Below are positions 28,701-39,563 of a DNA stretch of 64,000 nt, in pieces. The stretch's first letter is position 1. Every line of letters begins with the position of its first letter. The translations under genes and the position numbers were made by a program. The DNA lies in contig JAGCBE010000103.1 in the NCBI GenBank assembly GCA_017652345.1, positions 1 through 64,000 of the forward strand, written 5' to 3'. The DNA comes from Methanobrevibacter sp. GTDB taxonomy: Archaea > Methanobacteriota > Methanobacteria > Methanobacteriales > Methanobacteriaceae. A model generated the notes under the pieces. It was given only the letters and a program-made list of their open reading frames with translations. It ran no database searches and was not told the DNA's origin.

Positions 28701-30667
28701 GTGAAATGGCTGAATTAATGGGAAGTGTAACAGAAGGAGCTGGACAAATTTCTAGCTGGATGGAGAAAATCATTTCTCAATTCCCTGAGTTAACTTACTA
28801 TATGGGCAATACGTCTGATTTATTAGACCAGACAATTATTAAAATAAAGCAATATTCTCATGAATATGTAAATGCTCAGTATCAATCTATTATGGATAAT
28901 TCAGAGCTATTCAGCAAAATGAAAGATGAGCTTTATGACACAATTGGAGGTGCGGCAGCAGATGCTCTTAGAAGTAATAAGAGTGTTACAAAACTTGCCG
29001 ATGTCATGGCGTGGGCTCAAGGACAATACAACACAGCTTCTGGTGGTCTTTCAGAAGAGGCAAATAGAGTTGTTGAAACTGTTAAAACTATGGCAGATAA
29101 AGCTGGTATGGAAGTTGTTTCTAATGTTTTAAAGAGTTATTATGACATGCTTATTGATTTTAGAACAAAACAAATTGATAAACAGGTTGAAAACCTTAAT
29201 AGTCAAAAAGAAGCATTGAAAGAAATAGTAAACCAGAGAGAATACGAAAACAAGTTAGTTGAGGCTAGATTAAAATTAGAGGATGCTAACAAACAAAAGA
29301 AACGTGTTTATAGAGCTGGTGTGGGTTGGACATATCAATCTGATCAACAAGCTATTGAAACAGCTCAAAAAGAACTACAATCTTTAGAGACTGAAAAGAA
29401 GGTTTCTGATATAGATGCAAGAATAGCTTTCCTTGAAGGACAAAAAGAAGAACTTACTTCAATGTACGATAAAGAAAACTATGAAACATTACAGAAACTA
29501 TACGAGCAAGCTATAGTAGAGGGTGATGTTTCTCAAAGCATTCAAACAGCAACGTCTCAGATTGCCACAGCAATAGATGGTATTCATGAACCATTAAGCA
29601 AATTAATAGATGCTCAGCTAAAACAATTAGAAGATAATAAAACTTCTGCTGTAGAAAAAGCAAGAAAGGCTTGGGAAGATTTGAATAATTCTACCCCTGG
29701 AACTGCTGCTTACAACACAGCATTAGAGACATTCCATAGTGCTATGTCAGCAGCTAAAAATGCTGGTTTACAACAAAGCGAAGTGGCAGACTGGGGTAAT
29801 TATGCCTTAGGTGGAAATTCTAGTTCAAGAATACAGGGTGCTCCTACTGCATGGGAGGTCGCTGCTGACGATATTGACAGTCAGAAAAATCTCGTTAAAG
29901 CAGCTTTCTCTTTGAAATCACCTGAAGGATATTATACAGGATATTCTAATGGAGATATATTTACAGGTAACAAGGAATTATTCTGGAATTGGATGAACAA
30001 ACCTTTTGGTGGATTAGCTGTGGCTCGTGTTTGGGACCCTACAGGAGAAAGACATACTTTACAAGAAGGATTATATGCTCCTATGAGCTCAGACACTGGT
30101 TTATTAGGTTACCTTGATCGTATTTCAAAAGACACAGGTCATAATGAATTTGTTGTTGCTGGTATAGGCCATGACAGTGGTTATCATTCAGTATATTATA
30201 AAAATGGACAACTTTACAATTTAGTAAGCGGTGATGGTACTAATAATCTTAGATGGGTGAAAAAAGCAGACGGAGAATATTTTGCAAAGAGTGTTATTGA
30301 AAATGCTTTAGGAACTACAGGTTTACCTTTAGATTCATTAAGCTTGATTAATGAATTAGGAACTGAGGCAATTATTACTCCACAAGGAACTTTAACCGCA
30401 TTACCTTCTAAGACAGGTATTGTCCCAGCAGATATAACTAAGAATCTATGGGAGCTAGGAGAAGTTGCTCCTTCTCTTATTAATATATTAGATGGAAAAT
30501 TATCTCCAGATAAAATTGGTAAGTCTGTATTTGATGGAGTTATTAATGATGATTCATTTAATATTGATAATTTAGTTATGAATGTTTCTGCAGATTCAAG
30601 CTTTGATGTTGATAAATTCGTATCTTTAATTAGATCTCGAGTTGTTTTAACAAAAAATAGTAAGTAA
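25773..30667 (+). CDS. Giant tail tape-measure fusion protein, exon 2 (tape-measure part)
   Basis: Exon 2 encodes about 1,630 residues after splicing and continues the tape-measure minor-tail domain (TSSMKGFKLEASQAMNIVDK, then KTILSRYGNVKAGAYNQL and FAGIRQQEAFLVLMNNY). It has long coiled coils, two hydrophobic segments (ISMIPIVGSFIGPYIA; a Gly-zipper starting GIGTGAALGAGAGALGG near spliced residue 3190) suited to membrane insertion, and a C-terminal globular region ending in LINELGTEAIITPQGTL, familiar from gut-phage tape measures. The protein sets tail length and helps DNA entry. The frame joins exon 1 only after removal of the intron at 25455-25772; an ATG at 25784 would otherwise be taken as the start. 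Confidence 0.9.
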
Positions 30668-30691
30668 TTTACGAAAATAAAAGAGGCATTT

Positions 30692-30717
30692 TATTCGGCG
30701 TGAAATATCGCCGAATA
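30692..30717 (+). other. Stem-loop after the tape-measure gene
   Basis: TATTCGGCG and CGCCGAATA pair over 9 bases around an 8-base loop. No T-run follows, so it may protect the mRNA end rather than terminate. Confidence 0.5.
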
Positions 30718-30788
30718 TTATGCGATATTTAATAATTAAAAATTAAAAAACAAAATTTTATACAATGAAAAAAAGGAGGATGGTGTAC

Positions 30789-33700
30789 ATGGCGGTATAC
30801 AAGAGTACGTTTAATTATCCATTCATGAATAACATTGAAATCAGGACTGCGTTAACAAACGCCTCTAGTACATATCCTGTTCAATTTTTAACTTGTAAGG
30901 TAGATACATCTAATAAAAATATTACAGGTTATTCAATTAGAGTGTTAGACGAAGACAATAACAGTGTCTTTGAATCAGAATATATAAGTCCTATTGAAGA
31001 GCTTCAAACGGGAGAAATGGCTCAATATTATGAACCAAACGGGGTAAACTCTGGTGTTAATGGAACATTTTTAAAAATTCCATTTTTTCAAAATTATAAT
31101 AAGAAAATGGTGGACTCTTATAATGCAATTTATTACAAACCAAAATATATGGTTGATTATCTTATTACAAATTTAGAATTACCAGAAGATTATCCTAATA
31201 ACTCAAGAGATTTCTGTAATCCTGAAAACTGGATATTACTTGACACTGGAAATTATAGATTTAACTGGGAAAGTGTTAATTCCACTCTTACTAGTGCGGA
31301 GATTCAAAAATTAAAAGAACAAAACAATATTTATTTAGATGGAGAGTTAATATTAGAGGGTCAAATTATTTTAGTTGCCAACAATGGTCTTTCAGGTGTT
31401 GTTAGTGGTTTTTATAGAGTTCTAAAGAAAAATGGTGAATATACTCAAACAGAGTTAGAACCCGTAAGTTGGGCCGATTGGTTAACTTATTCTTCAATCC
31501 CTTATCAAACCACAGTTGCCAGAGGTAATACTTTAAGCAACAAAGTTGTCAACAAAGATGAATTTAATAATTTTACTTATGAAACCAATTTATTTTTGTG
31601 GGTAAAAAGAGATGACACAACGATTTCTAATTTTTGTTCAGGTTCTACTTCATACAAATGGGAAGTGACATTATATCAAGGAGAAGGAGTAGTTTCTTTG
31701 ATTCCTGATGAAACCTTATGTATTAACTATGATGATTTAGATGTTAAATATTATGATATGACTATTTCTTCGGGAACTATTTTAGGTTCTAACTCAGAAA
31801 GAATTCAAATAGCAGATATTGTTCCATGGGAATACTCACCAACGTGGGGGCTTCAAAAAAGAAACCCTATTCTTCCTTCTTCAGCAAACGGAACTTTGGT
31901 TTTACAAGGAAAATATATGTCTTTTGGAACAGGAACGTGGTATAGTGATTATTCTTTTCCTTCTACAGAAAGATTTTATGTTCAATCTTATGATTCAGTT
32001 TACGGACATGTATATCCTGTTGAGAATTCTGGTATAGGAGAAATGGTAAATTCTTATGATAAGATCAGATTTTACAAATATTCGACTAACCCTAACGATA
32101 TTTTAACCACAGACATTGTTGAATATGGATTAGATAAACAAATTTCTTTTGTGCTTTGTAAGGTTGTAAAAACAGACGAAGAAAGATACAGAGGAGAAGT
32201 TGTTTCATCTTTTGATGATGTAGGTATTAACAATAGATTATACGGTATTGACAGAAGCGTCTTAGAAGAATCTTGTCCTACGATAAATTCTCTTATATCT
32301 CAAGACCAAAAAATATTAATTACCAACAACACAAAACCATATATGAACGGTGTTTATACGGCATATGAAAGAGATGATATAGATTTTTATAATAGTGACG
32401 GTGTTAAAATAGACCTTGATTTAGTTTTTTTAAAACGTTCGGCATCTTTTAATACATGGGGTTCTTTCATTGGTAAAGTTATTTATGTTTCTACTTTTTG
32501 TGAAGAGGATGGTAGTTTAACAACCGAAAATATAGAAAGTTTGGCAGGGTCAGGTCCAGATTATAATCTATGGAATCCAGATAATGTAGAAAGCGGGGAT
32601 AGTAATTTATTCTTCTCAAAAGAATTACCAATTTTACTATTCGATAGTAAAATTACACATTATGTTGATCTATTTGAATACAGCTCTATAGAGACAATAG
32701 CTAGTAAAATGATGGCTGATGGTGTAGTAATAAAAAGTGGAATGGTGGTTATGTGTAAAAATATGATCGGAAGATATACTACTGTTAGTGGAGGAGCATT
32801 ATATCAATTTAATTCTGATGGTTACACAAAAATAGGAACCACTAATACTGTTTTTCCTTTTTACGTATATGTTAAACAGGGGCAAAAATTTGGAAAAAAA
32901 GTAATAAACTACATAGAAGGCCCTTCTGATATAGGTGTTACGTGGGAGCTTCACACTGCCGAGGTTTTAAAAAATAATTCTTTTTTAACTTTTATTACGC
33001 CTAGTAATGAAATAAAGGCTGGAATGAAAATAAAATTTAGAGGAAATAATTATATAAAAGTCCAAAATAAAGAAGAAAAAACACAATGGTTGTCAGTTGT
33101 CGACTATAATTCAACTGTAAATTGTGTACTTCATGGTTTTAAACAGACATCCCCATCCGAACCTGTCTCTTACATAGATTATTTAAACGAACCAGCATTT
33201 TTAGTCTCTGAAAAATCAGATGCAAATAAAACTCCGTGGAAGTATGAAATAAGAAGTTTCTTTAAAGCTTCAGACTTCAATCCTTTTTATTGTTATGAGA
33301 ATCCATATCTTATTTTATATAAAAATGGACGTGAATATAGCACGTTAAGTAATATAGTTGGAGAGCAAGGTATTGTAGCCAATGCTGTTTCTGAAGATGA
33401 TTCTTCATTAGTGATTAATTATTATGCTGATTCAAACGTTTCTTTTTCTAATGTATTAAAACTAAGTGCTAAATATGTTCAAAATCAAGGTGTTTCCTGG
33501 GAATCATATAGATGGGTTTTATTAAATTCAGACGGAAATATGTTACAAGATACTGGTAAAAAGTATGATAAGGAAATGTCTGTTGTTTTCTATGGTCTAT
33601 CAAGTGATAGTGCAGTAGATTATTCTGTTTATTATGCAACACTATATGTTGAGGACGAACTAAAGAATTTGTGTGTTTATACAGTTAAATTAGTTGTGAA

Positions 33701-35108
33701 GCCTGGTGAATCCAAGAATTCTGGAATACCATTTACAGCAGAATATCAATGCGATGCAGATGCTGTTAAAATATCTTACGGTGGTAATAATCAGTTAATA
33801 CCTTCTTATCGTGATATGAACGATAGAACCGATTCTTTATATATAGATAGCAATCCTAACTTTGATAAAGGTGTTTCTTATACAAATGGAAATGGTTTCT
33901 CAATTACAAATAAAAACGGTTCGACTGATCGACCTGTAGACTATTTTAAAGGTTCTGAAATTGACGGAACAGATGGAACTTCGGCAACTTATTTTTCTGA
34001 GATTTCTCAAGGTAATAAAATAGGAATTCCTTATTATACTAGTTTTAGTACTATAGACGCAGTTCAAGAAATAAATAAAAATAAATGTTTTGAACTACCA
34101 GGTCAGTCTGGTTTAGACGAAGATCAGGGTCAGCTATATTTTGAGACAGAATTTTCTTTAAATGATAACCAATGCGGACATATATTAGATTATATGGTAG
34201 AAGGTGTCTTAGAAGAGAATGATATTCTATTAGAACCATGTTACCACGACGACGGAAGTACAAATGATCTGAGAGGGTATTTAACATTTGAATTATTAAC
34301 AAATGATGTTTTTAATTCTTATCCTCCAACAATAGATGATTTAAATCCTGATAGAAATAAGTTTAAATTTAAATTTACAGCTTATTCTTTATTAAATGAT
34401 CAATTATATTCTACTATAGAAGACAATATAGAAAATATAGAAACTTTTACTATATATAGTAGTGCTGAAAATTCAAATATACGTTATTATATACAAACGG
34501 ATGGTAGTGGTCCATTCGAAAATAAAGAATATTATGATTTTGAATTTTCAAATAAAATGTTTATAAAAAAAGATAAAAATAATAATTTTTTTACTTCTGG
34601 CAGTGATTCAGACTTAGGTAATTTATGTTTAACATCTGGACTTTCTACAGCTTCGAATGATTTTGTTTATTGGGCAGAAGATAGAAAATATTTACAACCT
34701 TCTGGTTTTTTACCAGAATCTAAAAAATATTATGACAATCCAACTTTAGGTCAATATATAATAGATAGTTATGATAGTCAAAATTGGCCACAACAAAATA
34801 CTGAGGCATCATTTTATTGGAGAGAGACCGACTCTCTTCTTACAGCAGCTCCTTTGTTATGGGAAGACGTGTTAGCTACAACAAATGGTGTTAGACAAGT
34901 AAAAGGGGTTGACCGAAATTTAAACAAAGGTTCAAAAGATTATCATTTGATTAGTAAAATTTATAACGTTCAAGATTTTTATTTTAGTTTATTACATAAT
35001 GAAGTTACATATGAACAGGATATGATTGAACAAAATAAAATAAAAATTGTTTTTAAAGTTCAAAATTCAGTTGTTGGTGAAATATTAATAGAACAATTTA
35101 GTGCATAA
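30789..35108 (+). CDS. Large baseplate / tail-associated structural protein
   Basis: The 1,439-residue protein follows the tape measure, where distal tail and baseplate genes lie. ATG 30789 is 8 bases after AAGGAGG. It is beta-rich with Asn, Tyr and Ser in abundance, showing repeated segments of the type VNKDEFNNFTYETNLFLW and Ig/Fn3-like strands (SWESYRWVLLNSDGNM; LKNLCVYTVKLVVK). The C-terminal third (from about residue 1080) might be a lectin-like sandwich. No enzyme motif is visible. It is most likely a structural part of the tail tip. Confidence 0.65.
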   Translation: MAVYKSTFNYPFMNNIEIRTALTNASSTYPVQFLTCKVDTSNKNITGYSIRVLDEDNNSVFESEYISPIEELQTGEMAQYYEPNGVNSGVNGTFLKIPFFQNYNKKMVDSYNAIYYKPKYMVDYLITNLELPEDYPNNSRDFCNPENWILLDTGNYRFNWESVNSTLTSAEIQKLKEQNNIYLDGELILEGQIILVANNGLSGVVSGFYRVLKKNGEYTQTELEPVSWADWLTYSSIPYQTTVARGNTLSNKVVNKDEFNNFTYETNLFLWVKRDDTTISNFCSGSTSYKWEVTLYQGEGVVSLIPDETLCINYDDLDVKYYDMTISSGTILGSNSERIQIADIVPWEYSPTWGLQKRNPILPSSANGTLVLQGKYMSFGTGTWYSDYSFPSTERFYVQSYDSVYGHVYPVENSGIGEMVNSYDKIRFYKYSTNPNDILTTDIVEYGLDKQISFVLCKVVKTDEERYRGEVVSSFDDVGINNRLYGIDRSVLEESCPTINSLISQDQKILITNNTKPYMNGVYTAYERDDIDFYNSDGVKIDLDLVFLKRSASFNTWGSFIGKVIYVSTFCEEDGSLTTENIESLAGSGPDYNLWNPDNVESGDSNLFFSKELPILLFDSKITHYVDLFEYSSIETIASKMMADGVVIKSGMVVMCKNMIGRYTTVSGGALYQFNSDGYTKIGTTNTVFPFYVYVKQGQKFGKKVINYIEGPSDIGVTWELHTAEVLKNNSFLTFITPSNEIKAGMKIKFRGNNYIKVQNKEEKTQWLSVVDYNSTVNCVLHGFKQTSPSEPVSYIDYLNEPAFLVSEKSDANKTPWKYEIRSFFKASDFNPFYCYENPYLILYKNGREYSTLSNIVGEQGIVANAVSEDDSSLVINYYADSNVSFSNVLKLSAKYVQNQGVSWESYRWVLLNSDGNMLQDTGKKYDKEMSVVFYGLSSDSAVDYSVYYATLYVEDELKNLCVYTVKLVVKPGESKNSGIPFTAEYQCDADAVKISYGGNNQLIPSYRDMNDRTDSLYIDSNPNFDKGVSYTNGNGFSITNKNGSTDRPVDYFKGSEIDGTDGTSATYFSEISQGNKIGIPYYTSFSTIDAVQEINKNKCFELPGQSGLDEDQGQLYFETEFSLNDNQCGHILDYMVEGVLEENDILLEPCYHDDGSTNDLRGYLTFELLTNDVFNSYPPTIDDLNPDRNKFKFKFTAYSLLNDQLYSTIEDNIENIETFTIYSSAENSNIRYYIQTDGSGPFENKEYYDFEFSNKMFIKKDKNNNFFTSGSDSDLGNLCLTSGLSTASNDFVYWAEDRKYLQPSGFLPESKKYYDNPTLGQYIIDSYDSQNWPQQNTEASFYWRETDSLLTAAPLLWEDVLATTNGVRQVKGVDRNLNKGSKDYHLISKIYNVQDFYFSLLHNEVTYEQDMIEQNKIKIVFKVQNSVVGEILIEQFSA

Positions 35109-35122
35109 GGAGGTGGGTAAAA

Positions 35123-36541
35123 ATGTCAAGAACTAGAAAATTTGCCGTTCGATTTGGCGGTGGTGGTATAAACAAATATCATGACGGTCGAGTTAACGTA
35201 AAATATTTCAATGTGTTTGCAAATGCAAATGCTGATGATAATAAATTTCCTGAATGGAATGGTGGAAAAGTTGAAGACTACAGAACTATTTATGGCCCCT
35301 TTTTAAGAGACCCTGAAAATTTCTCTAATTTTTATCCACTTGTTTATAATGGTAGTAATAGTAGTTACTACAATTTGTCTTCATATCAAGGTCTTGCCCC
35401 TATTGGTGAAACCAGAAGTCAACAATATACTATTTATAGAAGGGAATATGAAGTATATTTGACTCCAGGAGCAAAAAAATATGGTTATTTTCAAAACAAC
35501 AATTTTTATGAAGAACCACAACACATACATAAGTTGACTCCTTATTCTTCTAATATAACTTATATAGACGAAAACACAGGGTATGCTTATAAATGTGTTG
35601 TGAAAAATCTTGAAAATAATGAACATGAATATTTTTTTACATTAACAGAAAGAGCAAAAGTATTTAAAGGAGAGTGGGAGCCTGTGGTTCTTAACTCTAA
35701 CGATGTTTCTATATATGACTATAATATTGTCAATGGAAAAACATATCAATACATGTTACATCTTGGAGATAATGAGTATAAGTTAGATGATAATACATAT
35801 CAGAAATCTGTACAACTTTTTGCCAATAGTGATGAAACATACAAGGTATGGATGAGTAATGAAGAATTAATGGGACAGGGAAAATTAATAAATGGAAGTT
35901 CTGAGACTTCAAACATTTTAGGATCACCTGTTTCAATTAATTGGAGTGAATGGAATATTTGTGAATTAATCCCAGAAGATTTTCCTGATAATGCTCCTTT
36001 AATTAAAAAAGTATATAAAGTTAATCAAGACCAAATATGGAAATTTAGATTTTCTTTAGAAACTGGTGGACAGAAGCAAAACATAGGTCGATCAGAATTT
36101 CAAACTTTAGGACAATTTCCAAAAGTTGGTTATGGTAAGATGAATTATGCGTCAGGAAATGTTTCTGCTTTATTAGGTAGCGAAATAATTTTAGGAACAA
36201 AAAACAAATACACAGAAAGATTAAGTGGTAGTAGAGTGTCTCCTTTATCAACAAATGAAAAAGTAAAAATGTTAGAACAGTGGCACAAATTTGTTTCTTC
36301 AAATAATCCAAAACTATTAAGAGATATGAAAGGACAATCTTGGATAGTTCAGGTTATGTCTGCAGAAAATACTGTAAAAAACTTTTACAATGCTATGCCA
36401 GATACTATTTCATTTGAATGGAAACAAATTGATGATACTAAAAACATTATAATTTATTCTCCTGTTGAAGATCGACCTGAAGAGGTTGAGAAGATAGGTT
36501 CTTTACCTTATGAGCCATTATTTGGTAAAAAAACTAGCTAG
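35123..36541 (+). CDS. Tail tip structural protein (possible distal tail protein)
   Basis: The 472-residue product begins MSRTRKFAVRFGGGGINKYHDGR and ends with a region (LLRDMKGQSWIVQVMSAENT, then ISFEWKQIDDTKNIIIYSP) that resembles C-terminal domains of tail-tip proteins in gut phages. AGGAGGTGGG lies before the ATG. It sits between the large baseplate protein and the hub-like protein, consistent with a distal-tail or hub-adaptor role. The name is inferred from order and fold feel. Confidence 0.55.
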   Translation: MSRTRKFAVRFGGGGINKYHDGRVNVKYFNVFANANADDNKFPEWNGGKVEDYRTIYGPFLRDPENFSNFYPLVYNGSNSSYYNLSSYQGLAPIGETRSQQYTIYRREYEVYLTPGAKKYGYFQNNNFYEEPQHIHKLTPYSSNITYIDENTGYAYKCVVKNLENNEHEYFFTLTERAKVFKGEWEPVVLNSNDVSIYDYNIVNGKTYQYMLHLGDNEYKLDDNTYQKSVQLFANSDETYKVWMSNEELMGQGKLINGSSETSNILGSPVSINWSEWNICELIPEDFPDNAPLIKKVYKVNQDQIWKFRFSLETGGQKQNIGRSEFQTLGQFPKVGYGKMNYASGNVSALLGSEIILGTKNKYTERLSGSRVSPLSTNEKVKMLEQWHKFVSSNNPKLLRDMKGQSWIVQVMSAENTVKNFYNAMPDTISFEWKQIDDTKNIIIYSPVEDRPEEVEKIGSLPYEPLFGKKTS

Positions 36542-36553
36542 GTGGTGATGTTT

Positions 36554-37813
36554 ATGGCTGAACGTATTAAATATAATTACCTAGCTAGTGGTGAAGTAGA
36601 ACCTTATATTGTTGATGGTGATTTTTATATAAGTCAAGATAGCAATATCGAAATGTTGCAAAAAGAAATAGATTTAAATTTAGTAACCCCTCGTTATAGA
36701 ATATATGTCCTTTATCCAGATGAAACTATAAATTATGAACTACCTGAATCATGTATAAAAGTTGGTGGAAGTTATAATGAAAATTATCAAAATGGACAAA
36801 GACGTACGTTAAATTTTTCTTTATACAACAACGGAGGAGATTATTCTCCTAATATAAATAAATTGTGGGCTGGAACAAGAATAAGATTAGATGTGGGTTT
36901 TAGTATTAATACGGATACCGTTTGGTTTACAAGAGGATACTTTATTATTACTAAAGCCACTCCTAATCTAACAGCCACAGGAAAAGAAGTGTCAATAACT
37001 GCCAATGACAAATATTGTGTTTTTGAAGGTGCTATTGGTAGATTAGATGAAACATTTGAAATTCCAGAGGGCACAGATATTAGAGAGGTTATAGAGAGTA
37101 TTCAACTTTTAGAGTTAGGAGATGGATCTGTTAGAGATCCAAAACCATTGTTTTATAATGAAAAATTACAAGGCAAAAAAACACAGGTAACTATCACAAA
37201 AAATGCTGGAGATACTTACGATGATTTAATTAAAGAATTGGCTACACAATTATCCGCCGAATATTTTTATAGTGCAAGCGGCAACTTAACTTTTGTTCCT
37301 ACAACAGATTCTACAGCTGATAAAAACAAGCCAAATATTTATTTTTTCAATGCTGACGAGGGAGAAATGTCTCAGTTAAATTTCGATTATGATTATAATT
37401 CAATAATTAATAGAATTATTGTTATAGGGAATTCTAAAAACGGCGCTGTTTATAAAGCCGTTGCTGTAAACAATGATGAAAGATCTCCTTTATGTTATCA
37501 AAGAATCGGATATAGAACAGATAGTATAGTAAACGATAGTAATATCTTTTCAGATGTTCTAGCTCAAGAAAGAGCAGAATATGAACTTAGACAAAAGCTT
37601 ATTTTAAAAACTACAAGTAGTGCCAATGTGTTATTCAATCCTTTTTTAATGGTTAATAATTTAATTAGTATTACAAGTGAATTTTTTAATTTTGCCGCAG
37701 AACGATTCTTATTACAAAGTATCTCATTTAATTTAGATTTTAGTGGACAAATGAGTATAACTTTTTCAAATATAAACAATCTTTCAACAAATATAGAAAT
37801 ATCTAGGGGGTGA
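36554..37813 (+). CDS. Baseplate hub-like protein
   Basis: The 419-residue protein starts at ATG 36554, preceded by GGTGGTGATG. Features recall hub proteins of the T4 gp27/XkdQ kind (and the DUF5048 tail proteins): LNFSLYNNGGDYSPN, WFTRGYFIITKATPNL, VSITANDKYCVFEG, a mid domain with DDLIKELATQLSAEYFYSASGN and a C-terminal SITSEFFNFAAERFLLQSI. Hub proteins form the ring under the tail tube that holds the tip. Assignment is by overall pattern. Confidence 0.6.
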   Translation: MAERIKYNYLASGEVEPYIVDGDFYISQDSNIEMLQKEIDLNLVTPRYRIYVLYPDETINYELPESCIKVGGSYNENYQNGQRRTLNFSLYNNGGDYSPNINKLWAGTRIRLDVGFSINTDTVWFTRGYFIITKATPNLTATGKEVSITANDKYCVFEGAIGRLDETFEIPEGTDIREVIESIQLLELGDGSVRDPKPLFYNEKLQGKKTQVTITKNAGDTYDDLIKELATQLSAEYFYSASGNLTFVPTTDSTADKNKPNIYFFNADEGEMSQLNFDYDYNSIINRIIVIGNSKNGAVYKAVAVNNDERSPLCYQRIGYRTDSIVNDSNIFSDVLAQERAEYELRQKLILKTTSSANVLFNPFLMVNNLISITSEFFNFAAERFLLQSISFNLDFSGQMSITFSNINNLSTNIEISRG

Positions 37814-37817
37814 TTAA

Positions 37818-38537
37818 ATGGCTAATGAATATGAAATACAGACTTTAAAAGAACAAAATTCTGATAAAGACATATATCCTAATATAATATCAGGTTGTAT
37901 TCCTGAAGACGCTGTTGAGACTTCTCATATTAAAAGAAACGCGGTAACAACAGAAAAAATTGAAGATGGCGCTGTTACTGCTGAAAAAATTAGTGGAACT
38001 TTTGGAGGAGATAGAATAACTGATAATTCTATTTCTACAGCAAAAATACAAAATGAAGCTGTTACAACAGCGAAAATTAAAAACGGAGCTGTTACAACAA
38101 ACAAAATATCAAGTATTACACAAGGTAATACTGTGGCAACACAAGAATATGTAGACGGACACAGTGCCGCTTTGTACAACCATCGTGTTAGAGCAATTAT
38201 GTTAGATTCGGGTTGTAGTAACGAAGGAACGGTATATTTCACAGTTATATTATCAACAGACAGTCCTTTAAATGTAAACAGTTTTAAAGAGTTATTTTCT
38301 GAAGAATACACAGATCGCTACGATCCTAGTGACCCAGAATCAGAGATACCTTGGGGTATGCAGGGGGCTTATTTATGTCCAAAATTACATAGCTGTTACA
38401 CGTATTATTTTGGTGTAGGTGATGAATTTGGTAAAAATATTGAGCTTAAATATTTCTTAGAGGAAGATTATTTTGTAGTTGGATACTATGGCAGCTTAAC
38501 TCTTGTATCAGTTACAGATACGGTGACACCAGTATGA
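37818..38537 (+). CDS. Tail fibre with AVTTEKI repeats
   Basis: The 239-residue protein has GGGGG upstream. Residues 30-105 contain the repeat (A)VTTEKI..GAVT that forms trimeric beta or coiled shafts in many phage fibres. The C-terminal half is related by eye to the fibre gene at 12885-13376. The stop overlaps the start of the following glycosyltransferase gene by 4 bases. Confidence 0.7.
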   Translation: MANEYEIQTLKEQNSDKDIYPNIISGCIPEDAVETSHIKRNAVTTEKIEDGAVTAEKISGTFGGDRITDNSISTAKIQNEAVTTAKIKNGAVTTNKISSITQGNTVATQEYVDGHSAALYNHRVRAIMLDSGCSNEGTVYFTVILSTDSPLNVNSFKELFSEEYTDRYDPSDPESEIPWGMQGAYLCPKLHSCYTYYFGVGDEFGKNIELKYFLEEDYFVVGYYGSLTLVSVTDTVTPV

Positions 38538-39073
38538 AAATTTTTGTATTAACAAACGGTGTAAGAGAGTTAGACCCTTCGTACCAACAGATTGTTTATT
38601 CTTTATATGTAGACATTTATAATCAGCCCCATAAATGTTATCTAGACCTTTTAGATTTAGCTAGAAAAGAAGACGATGATGTACTAATACTAGAAGATGA
38701 TTTAATATTATGTGAAAATTTCTTAGATAGAATTGAGCCTGTTATAAAACAATATAAAGACATGATAATTAATTTCTTTTGGGAACCATTACGAAATGTT
38801 AAGAAAACAACAATAGAAAGCAAATATTTTTGTTATACTCAATGTGTGTACTACCCAAAAGGTATGATTAATAGATTCTATAAAGATTTATTAGCGCCAA
38901 ATTTTAGTTATGCGAAAAATATTCGTCAAGCTTTAGAAAAAAATGAAATTTCGTTTGTAAACGTACGTCCACATTATGTTCAACATATAGGCGACGATAG
39001 TTTGATATGGCCAGGTTTATGTGTAAGAAGAAGTGGAATGTTTGTAGACGAACAAAAGGAGAGTGATAAATAA
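38534..39073 (+). CDS. Glycosyltransferase-like protein (GT25-like)
   Basis: The 179-residue protein starts KIFVLTNGVRELDPSYQQ and contains DVLILEDDLILCENFLDRI near residue 48. The LEDD motif is the metal/nucleotide-sugar site seen in GT25-type and related transferases. The C-terminus (VRPHYVQHIGDDS) also resembles them. It overlaps fibre genes on both sides, so it is co-translated with virion components and may modify the fibres or the host surface. The family is probable; the sugar is unknown. Confidence 0.6.
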   Translation: MKIFVLTNGVRELDPSYQQIVYSLYVDIYNQPHKCYLDLLDLARKEDDDVLILEDDLILCENFLDRIEPVIKQYKDMIINFFWEPLRNVKKTTIESKYFCYTQCVYYPKGMINRFYKDLLAPNFSYAKNIRQALEKNEISFVNVRPHYVQHIGDDSLIWPGLCVRRSGMFVDEQKESDK

Positions 39074-39549
39074 TGGAAGATCAAGAAGAATTAATTGTAG
39101 TAGGTGAGAATGGTGAAATTCCAGCTGGGCTTCCAGGAAATATCATGAGAAAGTCAATGGAAAACAAAAACCTTTTAAAAAACAAAGATAGTATTTATAT
39201 TGGTACTGGAGAAAAAGATGTGGACGGAATCGTTATTACCGATGTCTTAAAAAAAGGTGAAAACGGAACTGTTCTTGGTGTTGTTGGCGGAGATTTAGTT
39301 TATTCTAAAGTGACGCCACAAATGTTCGTAAGTGGTACCTATAATATTATAACAACAGACGCTCTAAGTTTTCCAAATGTTGCAACAGCGAACTTTGCGC
39401 CTACTGCCGAGTGTGCTAATTATTATGAAGGCACAAGATCAAAGACAATAATTGATAAATTTACTGAACTTGATAATGAAATATCTAGTGTAAATAGTTC
39501 TATAACTGGCTTTGAAAACAAATGGCCAACTTTACCAAGTAATAGTTAA
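39073..39549 (+). CDS. Short fibre protein, paralogue of the next gene
   Basis: The 158-residue protein shares an N-terminal domain with the gene at 39564: MRKSMENKNLLKNKDSIYIG against MRLSMENKNLLSNKDSIYVG, then GTVLGVVGGDLVYSKVTP against NTVLSVVGGNLGYNKVNP. The C-terminal part is short and coiled. It looks like a duplicated fibre anchor that lacks the receptor-binding part. Confidence 0.6.
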   Translation: MEDQEELIVVGENGEIPAGLPGNIMRKSMENKNLLKNKDSIYIGTGEKDVDGIVITDVLKKGENGTVLGVVGGDLVYSKVTPQMFVSGTYNIITTDALSFPNVATANFAPTAECANYYEGTRSKTIIDKFTELDNEISSVNSSITGFENKWPTLPSNS

Positions 39550-39563
39550 GAGGAGGTGATTGT

